A stretch of DNA of 6,437 bases from an uncultured Prevotellaceae bacterium (GTDB taxonomy: Bacteria > Bacteroidota > Bacteroidia > Bacteroidales > Bacteroidaceae), in assembly GCA_946415695.1 (NCBI GenBank), contig CAMKTM010000146.1, positions 1 to 6,437 of the forward strand, given 5' to 3'. Made by a program: the position numbers and the translations under genes. How positions within the stretch are numbered: position 1 is the first letter of the stretch; every line of letters starts with the position of its first letter. The notes under the pieces are model-generated. The model had not been told where the DNA came from. It did not search any database and saw nothing but the letters and a program-made list of their open reading frames with translations. This document shows, piece after piece, positions 1 to 5,441 of this stretch.

Positions 1-720
1 AACGACAAGTACCATTGGGACTTCGTGCAGATACAGATGAACTACCTCGACTGGAAACATGCCCAGGGACGCAAAGGAGGCCGCCGCCGAGGCGACGCCA
101 ATGCCGAATACCTCTACGGCAGGCTCGAGCAGCTTGGCATCCAAGCCGTCATCATGGAGCCGTTGCGCGGCGGTGGACTTGCCAACGTGCAGGACGATGT
201 TCGCGAGCAGATGGCACGTGCCCGAAAGGACGACACGCCTGCCCGCTGGGGCTTCCGATGGGTTGGCTCACATGCCGACGTGCTGACGGCACTGAGCGGC
301 ATGAACCGAATGGAGCATCTAAAGGAGAACATCGAAACGTTCTCTCCCCTCGACCCTTGCACCAACGTGGAAAACGAACTGCTGGCACGCATCGCCGACA
401 AGATGGCGGGACTGCCCATCATCGGCTGCACCACTTGCGCCTACTGTATGCCTTGCAAGTACGGTGTCGATATTCCGGGCAACTTCGCTTACTACAATAA
501 GGCTGTGACCGAAGGCCGTCTGCCATTGCCAGACACTTCGGCGCCCGACTTCGAAGAGAAGCGAAAGGCTTATCTCGATGCCTATCGTGCTGCCATTCCC
601 GACAAGGCACGCGCCAACAGATGCCAGGACTGCGGCGAATGCCTCAAAAAGTGTCCGCAGCAGTTGCCCATCCCAACACACATGAGCCAACTCGTGGAAA
701 TGACAAGAAAGAAAAACTGA
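1..720 (+). CDS. Aldo/keto reductase with C-terminal 4Fe-4S domain (5' truncated)
   Basis: The window opens inside this gene; frame 1 is open from base 1 and 239 residues are visible to the TGA. The segment WDFVQIQMNYLDW and the later VIMEPLRGGGLA are typical of the late strands of the aldo/keto reductase barrel in the iron-sulfur subgroup (COG1453-like). The C-terminal third carries two cysteine clusters: CxxCxxCxxC at visible residues 143-152, followed by YGVDIPGNF, and CxxCxxCxxxCP at 208-219. Together they could bind one or two [4Fe-4S] clusters. Family knowledge suggests NAD(P)H- or ferredoxin-linked carbonyl reduction; the substrate cannot be read from sequence. The missing N-terminus would show whether there is a Tat signal. 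A Gly/Arg-rich stretch near visible residues 23-32 is odd for the family (see findings). The next gene starts 30 bases downstream on the same strand, so an operon is likely. Confidence 0.9.
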   Translation, partial: NDKYHWDFVQIQMNYLDWKHAQGRKGGRRRGDANAEYLYGRLEQLGIQAVIMEPLRGGGLANVQDDVREQMARARKDDTPARWGFRWVGSHADVLTALSGMNRMEHLKENIETFSPLDPCTNVENELLARIADKMAGLPIIGCTTCAYCMPCKYGVDIPGNFAYYNKAVTEGRLPLPDTSAPDFEEKRKAYLDAYRAAIPDKARANRCQDCGECLKKCPQQLPIPTHMSQLVEMTRKKN

Positions 721-750
721 TTTCACCTGCCCAATTATACCTTTTCAAAG

Positions 751-1149
751 ATGAAAAAGACAATACTGAGTTCAGCCGCCCTCGTTGGCGCTGTACTGCT
801 CTTGACGAGCCAGACGACAAACGTACCTATCATGACGAAGGAGAAAGGCGTCACCGTCATCAACACCACATCCCTCGCCACCGACATAGAAGGTTACGTG
901 GGACAGACACCCGTGAAAGTCTATATCCAGAACGGCAAGGTCTTGAAGGTCGAAGCCCTCGAGAACGAAGAGACGCCCAAGTACTTCGACATGGTGGAGA
1001 AAGGATTGATGAAGAAGTGGAACGGACTGCCTGTCAAGACTGCCGAGAAGCAGAAGGTGGATGCCGTGACAGGCGCCACCGTCTCCTCCGAAGCCGTCAT
1101 CGAAAACGTCCGCCGAGGCATCAGCTACTACATCTACGCCAACAAGTAA
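751..1149 (+). CDS. Exported single-domain FMN-binding protein (covalently flavinylated type)
   Basis: This 132-residue protein starts with a Sec-like signal: two lysines, a hydrophobic core at about residues 5-18, then polar residues around 19-24. It contains no cysteine, so it is not a lipoprotein. The rest is one FMN_bind domain (RnfG/NqrC type): GYVGQTPVKVYIQNGKV at about 48-64, then the flavinylation motif DAVTGATVS at 104-112, which fits Dxx[ST]GA[ST]x[ST]. By family knowledge ApbE attaches FMN through a phosphoester bond to the residue after GA, here Thr110. The likely role is electron transfer outside the cytoplasm. The start at 751 is chosen because it gives the complete signal peptide. 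No Shine-Dalgarno is seen and no convincing promoter lies in the 30-base gap, so co-transcription with the upstream reductase is likely. The electron donor and acceptor are unknown. Confidence 0.9.
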   Translation: MKKTILSSAALVGAVLLLTSQTTNVPIMTKEKGVTVINTTSLATDIEGYVGQTPVKVYIQNGKVLKVEALENEETPKYFDMVEKGLMKKWNGLPVKTAEKQKVDAVTGATVSSEAVIENVRRGISYYIYANK

Positions 1150-1298
1150 GTGCCTGAAGTATCTGAATCTGTTACTTCGTCAGAAGTGAAGTACAAAAGG
1201 AATAGAGCAGTAAGAACTTTAACAAGCTTCGCTTTGCGTAAGTTTGTGCGAAGATTAGCCTTCCTGTTTCAAATATAACGAAAAGCGTCCCGAAAAAC
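1150..1298. other. Non-coding stretch with two small inverted repeats
   Basis: No gene is seen between the FMN-protein stop and the tandem array. Two small hairpins are possible: ACTTC/GAAGT at 1174-1187 with a 4-base loop, and CTTCGC/GCGAAG at 1227-1253 with a 15-base loop. Neither is followed by a T-run, so neither looks like a complete intrinsic terminator. Transcripts of the upstream + strand genes may therefore run on into the array. Confidence 0.5.
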
Positions 1299-1301
1299 AA
1301 A
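1270..1301 (-). promoter_or_regulatory. Possible Bacteroidota-type promoter pointing left (antisense)
   Basis: On the minus strand a TTTG (1301-1298) is followed after 20 bases by TATATTTG (1277-1270), matching TTTG-N19-21-TAnnTTTG. It would fire leftwards, antisense to the FMN-binding gene. The TTTG lies at the edge of the first repeat of the tandem array. No gene is visible downstream of it, and such a match can arise by chance in A/T-rich DNA, so this is weak. Confidence 0.25.
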
Positions 1302-1502
1302 GCCACGCTCTTATTGTAATAAAGCCACGCTCTTATTGTAATAAAGCCACGCTCTTATTGTCAATGAGGCACGCTCTTATTGTCAATGAGGCACGCTCTT
1401 ATTGTCAATGAGGCACGCTCTTATTTTCAACGAGGCACACTCTTATTGACAACGAGGCACGCTCTTATTGTCAATGAGGCACGCTCTTATTGTCAATGAG
1501 GC
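1299..1502. repeat. Tandem array of nine 22-bp repeats plus a partial tenth
   Basis: Units start at 1299, 1321, 1343, 1366, 1388, 1410, 1432, 1454 and 1476; a five-base partial unit begins at 1498. All are 22 bp except the third (23 bp). The core CAC[G/A]CTCTTATT is shared by all nine. Units 1-2 begin AAAGCC and end GTAAT; units 4-9 begin GAGGC and mostly end GTCAAT; unit 3 is a hybrid of the two. Units 6 and 7 carry substitutions (TTTTCAAC; CACACT and GACAAC). Because 22 is not divisible by 3 and GAGGC-type junctions contain TGA, no long reading frame crosses the array on the + strand. Each junction-spanning unit can fold as a hairpin, for example CAATGAG pairing with CTC(TT)ATTG around GCACG. 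The function is unknown. Confidence 0.95.
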
Positions 1503-1536
1503 TGACCTTAAACGGACATCAATAAAATGGCATACG

Positions 1537-1575
1537 AAAAAGAAAGGCCCTCTTCCAATCGGGAGGAGAGCCTTT
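1537..1575 (-). terminator. Intrinsic terminator of the gal operon, possibly bidirectional
   Basis: A 14-bp stem (1543-1556 with 1562-1575) has one C/A mismatch, one G-T wobble and a 5-base loop. Read on the minus strand the stem ends in TTT and is followed by CTTTTT, a good U-tract, about 45 bases past the galK stop codon. On the + strand the stem is followed by CCTTATTTATT, a weaker but usable U-rich tail, so it may also end transcripts coming from the left. It separates the galK message from the 22-bp array. Confidence 0.85.
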
Positions 1576-1621
1576 CCTTATTTATTAAGCACTCGGAATA
1601 ATCTTTATTCCGGCTAAAGGT

Positions 1622-2782
1622 TTAGCAGAGTTTGCGAGAGCCGTCGCCAATGACTACGTCGATGACGATGGGCTTCTTGCCATACTTCTTCTCGAACTTC
1701 TCAACGACTACCTTCTTGAAGTTGGCAGCCAGTTCGTCGGCAACGAGGTTGATGGTGCAGCCGCCGAAGCCGCCGCCCATGATGCGAGAGCCGGTTACGC
1801 CCTCTTCCTTGGCCACTTCGTTGAGGAAGTCAAGCTCTTCGCAGCTCACCTCGTACTCCTTCGAGAGGCCGTGATGCGTCTCGTACATCATCTTGCCGAC
1901 GGTCTCGTAGTCGTCCTTCTTGAGGGCGTCGCAGACTGTCAGCACGCGTGCAACCTCACCGATGACGTAGCGGGCGCGCTTGTACTCGTCTTCCGTAATC
2001 TGGCTCTTCACCTCTTCCAGCATGTCGTAGTTGGCGTCGCGCAGGCTCTTCACCTCAGGGTGAGTCTTCGCAATGACCTCAGCCACATGCTCGCACTGCA
2101 AGCGGCGCTCGTTGTAGGGACTGCCCTTCAGCTCGTGCTTCACGCAGCTGTTGACGAGGATGAGCTGGTAGCCCTTCGGGTTCCAGGGGAAGTATTCGTA
2201 CTCGCCGCTGCGGCAGTCGAGGCGCAGAAGGCTGCCCTTCTTGCCGAGACAGCTGATGGCCTGGTCCATGATGCCGCAGTTCACGCCAATGTACTTGTGC
2301 TCTGTGCGCTGACCGACCCTGGCAAGTTCCATGCGGTCAATCTTGTTCTCACCGAAGAGGTCGTTGATGCCGAATGCGTATGTGCTCTCGAGAGCGGCAC
2401 TTGAGCTCATGCCTGCGCCGAGGGGCACGTCGCCTGCGAAGGCGGTGTTGAAGCCTTCTACGGGAACACCGAGCGCCATCATCTCGCGGCAAACGCCGTA
2501 GATGTAGCGAGCCCATGTTGCAGAGGGACCTTTCTCGTCGTCGAGAGAGAACTGAACGCGGTCTTTGAGGTCGATGCTGTATGCGTCAACGTTGCGTGTG
2601 CCGTTGGGCTTAATCTCAGCAATGATGCCTTGTTCTACGGCTCCGGGGAATACGAAGCCGTTGTTGTAGTCTGTGTGTTCGCCAATGAGGTTAATGCGGC
2701 CGGGAGAGGCATAAACATTGCCAGTTGTGCCGTCGAAGTGCTTGATGAAACGACTTCTTACGTCGTCGATTGTTAGTCTCAT
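1622..2782 (-). CDS. galK: Galactokinase
   Basis: GalK phosphorylates alpha-D-galactose with ATP to galactose-1-phosphate in the cytoplasm, the first committed step of the Leloir pathway. The 386-residue protein has the full family length and all signatures: GRINLIGEHTDYNNG at 28-42 (the galactokinase signature, with catalytic Arg29), the GHMP ATP-binding loop PLGAGMSSSAALE at 120-132, the catalytic Asp173 in NCGIMDQ, and the C-terminal GSRIMGGGFGG loop at 331-341. It is the last gene of the operon, 43 bases after the transporter. The start ATG directly follows an A/T-rich tandem repeat and has no Shine-Dalgarno, as is usual in Bacteroidota. The TAA stop is followed by a strong terminator. 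No key residue is missing. Confidence 0.97.
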   Translation of the reverse strand: MRLTIDDVRSRFIKHFDGTTGNVYASPGRINLIGEHTDYNNGFVFPGAVEQGIIAEIKPNGTRNVDAYSIDLKDRVQFSLDDEKGPSATWARYIYGVCREMMALGVPVEGFNTAFAGDVPLGAGMSSSAALESTYAFGINDLFGENKIDRMELARVGQRTEHKYIGVNCGIMDQAISCLGKKGSLLRLDCRSGEYEYFPWNPKGYQLILVNSCVKHELKGSPYNERRLQCEHVAEVIAKTHPEVKSLRDANYDMLEEVKSQITEDEYKRARYVIGEVARVLTVCDALKKDDYETVGKMMYETHHGLSKEYEVSCEELDFLNEVAKEEGVTGSRIMGGGFGGCTINLVADELAANFKKVVVEKFEKKYGKKPIVIDVVIGDGSRKLC

Positions 2783-2788
2783 GATGAT

Positions 2789-2820
2789 TTCGTTATTACG
2801 TTATTTCGTTATTACGTTAT
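2789..2820 (-). repeat. Perfect 16-bp tandem duplication just upstream of galK
   Basis: On the + strand TTCGTTATTACGTTAT occurs twice without a gap (2789-2804, 2805-2820). Each copy is itself two near-identical 8-mers, so the tract is four 8-bp units. It fills most of the 43-base spacer between the transporter stop and the galK start, ending six bases from the galK ATG. It becomes the A-rich leader of galK and could slip in copy number. Confidence 0.9.
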
Positions 2821-2825
2821 GTTAA

Positions 2826-4085
2826 TTACTCTGCTGCCTTCTTGCTTACGCGGCTGCCGATGAGGGCATAGAAGAGGATGTATGCTGCGCAAAGGCAAGG
2901 CACGATGTAGCTGGTGAGGTAGCTGCCCGTGAAGTCGACAACCCATGCCTGAACAGCCACCATTACGGCACAGCCGAATACCATCGTCATGAAGATGCCC
3001 GATGCAGCTGCAGTGTACTTGCCGAGGCCTTCGACTGCCATGTTGAAGATGCCGCCCCACATGACGGATGTGCAGAGACCCACGCAGATGAATGCTGCTA
3101 CGCCGATGGGAACCTGTGTCCATACGACATTGAGGTTAGCCCAGTCAACGCCGGGAACGTTAGCGGTCATCGTCTCGGGAGCAAACATGCCGAAGAGAAT
3201 CAGGATGACAGCCACGCAAGCGGTTGTAGCAACCATCGTACGGCTACTAACCTTACCACCGATGCTGCCGCCTACAGAACGGCCAATGAACATGGCAAAC
3301 CAGTAGACGGCTGCAATTAGGGAAGCCGTGCCTGCTGCAACGCCGCAGTCGCTGATGAGATACTTAATCATGTAGGTGGGAGTGCCAACCTCAACGCTCA
3401 TGTACAGGAAGATAGCCAGAGCACCGAGAGCAAAGTGGCGGAAGCCGAGAGCACCCTTGATGAGTTCCATCTTCACAGGCTCCTGTGTGGGCTCTTCAAT
3501 CTTTGTCAGGAACATCACGAACAGGGCCAGCAGGAAGATAGCCAGTGCGATGTACATGGCAGGAGCAGCATCTGTGATGGCTGTGTCCTTGGTAACTTCG
3601 CCGATGAGGGCGCCCAGGATGATGTAAACAGCTACGGCAGCGCAGGAGTTGAAAGCGCCACCAATCTGAATAAGCTGGTTGCCGGTGTTGCCGCCGCCGC
3701 CCAGAAGGTTCAGCAGAGGATTGACAACGCAATTGAGCATACACATACAGAAACCGCTGATGAAAGCGCCTGCCAGGTAAACCCACATGCTTTCCATAGT
3801 GCCCGAAAGCAGTTCGAGCACCATGCCGATGATGCCGACAATGAGGGCAAGGATGGCGGTCTTCTTGTAGCCGTACTTGACGATGAGCATACCGCTGGGG
3901 ATACCCATCACCAGGTAGGCAATGAAGTTTGCATAGTTGCCAATCTGTGACTGAAGTTCAGAAGCTCCGAACTGGTTCTGTACGATGACTGCCATAGGCG
4001 AACAGAGGTTCGTCACGAAGGCAATCATAGCGAAGAGGGCGATCATCATGATAATCGCAGCCCACTGTTTTGATTTTTGTGCCAT
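2826..4085 (-). CDS. MFS sugar transporter of the fucose/glucose/galactose:H+ symporter type
   Basis: This 419-residue protein has about twelve hydrophobic segments (first near 8-30, fourth near 100-122, seventh near 216-236, last near 391-410) with a polar central loop at about 194-214 between the two six-helix halves. MGIPSGMLIVKYGYKK at 60-75 is the MFS loop after helix 2, and NPLLNLLGGGGNTGNQLIQ at 122-140 followed by GGAFN resembles the helix 4-5 region of the FucP/GluP group. It probably imports galactose or glucose with protons across the inner membrane; galactose is inferred from its position between galM and galK. Spacing is 49 bases from galM and 43 from galK. The start ATG at 4085 follows an almost pure A/T leader with no Shine-Dalgarno. 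Substrate specificity is not proven by the sequence. Confidence 0.9.
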   Translation of the reverse strand: MAQKSKQWAAIIMMIALFAMIAFVTNLCSPMAVIVQNQFGASELQSQIGNYANFIAYLVMGIPSGMLIVKYGYKKTAILALIVGIIGMVLELLSGTMESMWVYLAGAFISGFCMCMLNCVVNPLLNLLGGGGNTGNQLIQIGGAFNSCAAVAVYIILGALIGEVTKDTAITDAAPAMYIALAIFLLALFVMFLTKIEEPTQEPVKMELIKGALGFRHFALGALAIFLYMSVEVGTPTYMIKYLISDCGVAAGTASLIAAVYWFAMFIGRSVGGSIGGKVSSRTMVATTACVAVILILFGMFAPETMTANVPGVDWANLNVVWTQVPIGVAAFICVGLCTSVMWGGIFNMAVEGLGKYTAAASGIFMTMVFGCAVMVAVQAWVVDFTGSYLTSYIVPCLCAAYILFYALIGSRVSKKAAE

Positions 4086-4087
4086 TT

Positions 4088-4105
4088 AATTTTGAATTTT
4101 GAATT
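4088..4105 (-). repeat. 7-bp tandem repeat in the galM-transporter spacer
   Basis: On the + strand AATTTTG occurs twice and is followed by AATT, giving about 2.5 copies. It ends two bases from the transporter start codon on the minus strand. The whole 49-base spacer (4086-4134) is almost pure A/T and shows no Shine-Dalgarno. Confidence 0.75.
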
Positions 4106-4134
4106 AAATAATTAATTGTTTTGATTTGTTGTTT

Positions 4135-5217
4135 TTAGTCTTCTACTCCGAACTTATAGATAGTCTTTTGCCTGTAGATGTCGCCAGCCTTGAGGATGCA
4201 GCTGGGGAAATAGGGACGGTTAGGGCTGTCGGGGAAGTGCTGTGCCTCGAAGCATAGGGCACTGTACTTTGGATAGGTTGCCCCTCCATTGCCGGCAAAG
4301 CCGCTGTGCCAATTACTCGAATAGAACTGAACACCAGGCTCTGTCGTCCACATCTCCAACTTGCGGCCACTGATAGGTTCAACACATTTCACGGCATACG
4401 ACAGTTCGCCGGGCTCACGTTTGTTCAGCACGAAGCAATGGTCGTAACCCGTGCCGTTGACGATTTGCTGAGAACTGGTGTCGCCAATGCGCTCTCCCAC
4501 GGCATGAGGCTCGCGGAAGTCGAAGGGCGTGCCTTCCACCTTGAGGATTTCACCCGTCGGGATGCTTGTCTCGTCAATGGGAATAAAGAAGTCCGCATTG
4601 ATAGTCAGGATGTTGTTCAAGGCTTCGGGGGTCGGGTTGGCAATGCCGGCGAGGGAGAAGAAGCCGTGGCTTGTCATGTTGACAGGCGTCTTCTTGTTGG
4701 TGGTGCCGCGATAGTCGATGATGAGCTCGTCATCTTCTGTCAGGCTGTACTTCACATTCATGTGGAGTTCACCGGGGAAACCCTCTTCATAATAAGCACT
4801 GATATAACGAAGCACAAGTTCGTGCTCGTTGATTTGTTCAGCATCCCAGACACGGGCATGGAAACCAGTGGGACCGCCATGCAGATGGTTAGGGCCGTTG
4901 TTGACGGCAAGACTATACTCCTTGCCATTCATAACGAAACGTCCCTTCGCAATGCGGTTGCCGTAGCGGCCAACCAATGTGCTGAGGAAAGGTTCGGGAC
5001 TGTTCACCATGCTCTGGATGCTGTCATGTCCCTGAATGACATTGGCCATCTTGCCTTCCCTGTCGGGAACCATGATGGCCATTATAGCACCTCCGTAATT
5101 TGTGATGCAGACTTCCATTCCATTGCTGTTTGTCAGAACGAAGAGGTCAGTCTCTTTGCCCTGTATGACTGCTTGGAAGTTCTCTCTCTTGAGACCGGAA
5201 ATAAGTACGTTGTCCAT
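4135..5217 (-). CDS. galM: Aldose 1-epimerase (galactose mutarotase)
   Basis: GalM interconverts beta- and alpha-galactose and so supplies the alpha anomer to GalK. The 360-residue protein has the normal family length and architecture: TNYGGAI at 39-45, LVGRYGNRIAKGRF at 81-94, NHLHGG at 110-115 (His111 substrate-binding), NMTSHGFFSL at 180-189 (His184 the likely catalytic acid), GYDHCFVL at 257-264 (Asp259) and CFEAQHFPDSPN at 322-333 (Glu324 the likely catalytic base). No signal peptide or lipobox is seen, so it should act in the cytoplasm; some Bacteroidota homologues are exported, this one does not look so. It is the first gene of the operon. The start at 5217 sits about 35 bases from a good promoter. 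The domain is complete. Confidence 0.96.
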   Translation of the reverse strand: MDNVLISGLKRENFQAVIQGKETDLFVLTNSNGMEVCITNYGGAIMAIMVPDREGKMANVIQGHDSIQSMVNSPEPFLSTLVGRYGNRIAKGRFVMNGKEYSLAVNNGPNHLHGGPTGFHARVWDAEQINEHELVLRYISAYYEEGFPGELHMNVKYSLTEDDELIIDYRGTTNKKTPVNMTSHGFFSLAGIANPTPEALNNILTINADFFIPIDETSIPTGEILKVEGTPFDFREPHAVGERIGDTSSQQIVNGTGYDHCFVLNKREPGELSYAVKCVEPISGRKLEMWTTEPGVQFYSSNWHSGFAGNGGATYPKYSALCFEAQHFPDSPNRPYFPSCILKAGDIYRQKTIYKFGVED

Positions 5218-5251
5218 AGGCTTTATGTATTTTAATTGACAAATTTCTTTG

Positions 5252-5282
5252 CAAATCTACAAAAAAAAACGATTGCTTCAAA
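5252..5282 (-). promoter_or_regulatory. Promoter of the gal operon
   Basis: On the minus strand TTTG (5282-5279) is followed by a 19-base spacer and TAGATTTG (5259-5252), a perfect match to the Bacteroidota TTTG/TAnnTTTG pattern. Transcription should start around 5245-5248, giving a leader of about 30 bases before the galM ATG. The spacer contains a nine-base A-tract (5261-5269) and GATTGCTT, the left arm of the inverted repeat. A second TTTG lies 11 bases upstream (5293-5290), because CAAAGAAAAA is repeated directly at 5279 and 5290. Confidence 0.75.
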
Positions 5283-5354
5283 GAAAAAACAAAGAAAAAC
5301 TGCCTTCAAGGTGTTAAAAAGCATACTTAAGGCGAAAGCAATCATCTTTTTTTT
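5261..5354. promoter_or_regulatory. Nested imperfect inverted repeat between the divergent promoters
   Basis: The outer arms are an A9-tract plus GATTGCTT (5261-5278) and AAGCAATC plus a T8-tract (5336-5354), inverted copies 57 bases apart with two to three unmatched bases inside each arm. A second, inner pair, GCCTT (5302-5306) and AAGGC (5329-5333), lies within. The left outer arm sits in the spacer of the gal promoter and the right arm lies upstream of the ATPase promoter. This could be a paired operator for one regulator, but no regulator binding is known. Confidence 0.5.
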
Positions 5355-5384
5355 CTCTTTGAGCACACTTTTTGTCACATAGAC

Positions 5385-5415
5385 TTTGCAATTTGAAAAG
5401 AATTATGTATCTTTG
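5385..5415 (+). promoter_or_regulatory. Promoter of the ATPase gene
   Basis: TTTG (5385-5388), a 19-base spacer and TATCTTTG (5408-5415) match the Bacteroidota consensus exactly. Transcription should begin near 5418-5422, leaving about 20 A/T-rich bases before the ATG at 5442. This position supports that ATG over the next in-frame one at 5463. Confidence 0.8.
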
Positions 5416-5441
5416 CAGCGCAAAACTTTATATAATATACT

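Noticed and set aside
738..745. TACCTTTT as a promoter for the FMN-binding gene
   Set aside because: The last base differs from TAnnTTTG, no upstream TTTG is at the right distance, and it would leave almost no leader.
1174..1187. Terminator after the FMN-binding gene
   Set aside because: The stem is only 5 bp and no T-run follows.
1239..1246. TAAGTTTG on the + strand as a promoter for an RNA covering the repeat array
   Set aside because: It matches TAnnTTTG, but no TTTG lies 19-21 bases upstream; the nearest is TTTA at 17. It also lies in a hairpin loop. Not enough to call.
1299..1502. CRISPR array
   Set aside because: The repeats are directly adjacent with no unique spacers, and no cas gene is present. 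It is a plain tandem array.
1871..2404. 177-codon + strand open frame opposite galK
   Set aside because: Antisense to conserved galK motifs, with a low-complexity Leu/Val/Ala-rich composition typical of a shadow frame.
4306..5235. Long + strand open frame of 309 codons opposite galM
   Set aside because: It lies almost wholly antisense to a well-conserved galM, has no recognisable domain, and its upstream region shows no promoter. It is a shadow caused by codon bias.
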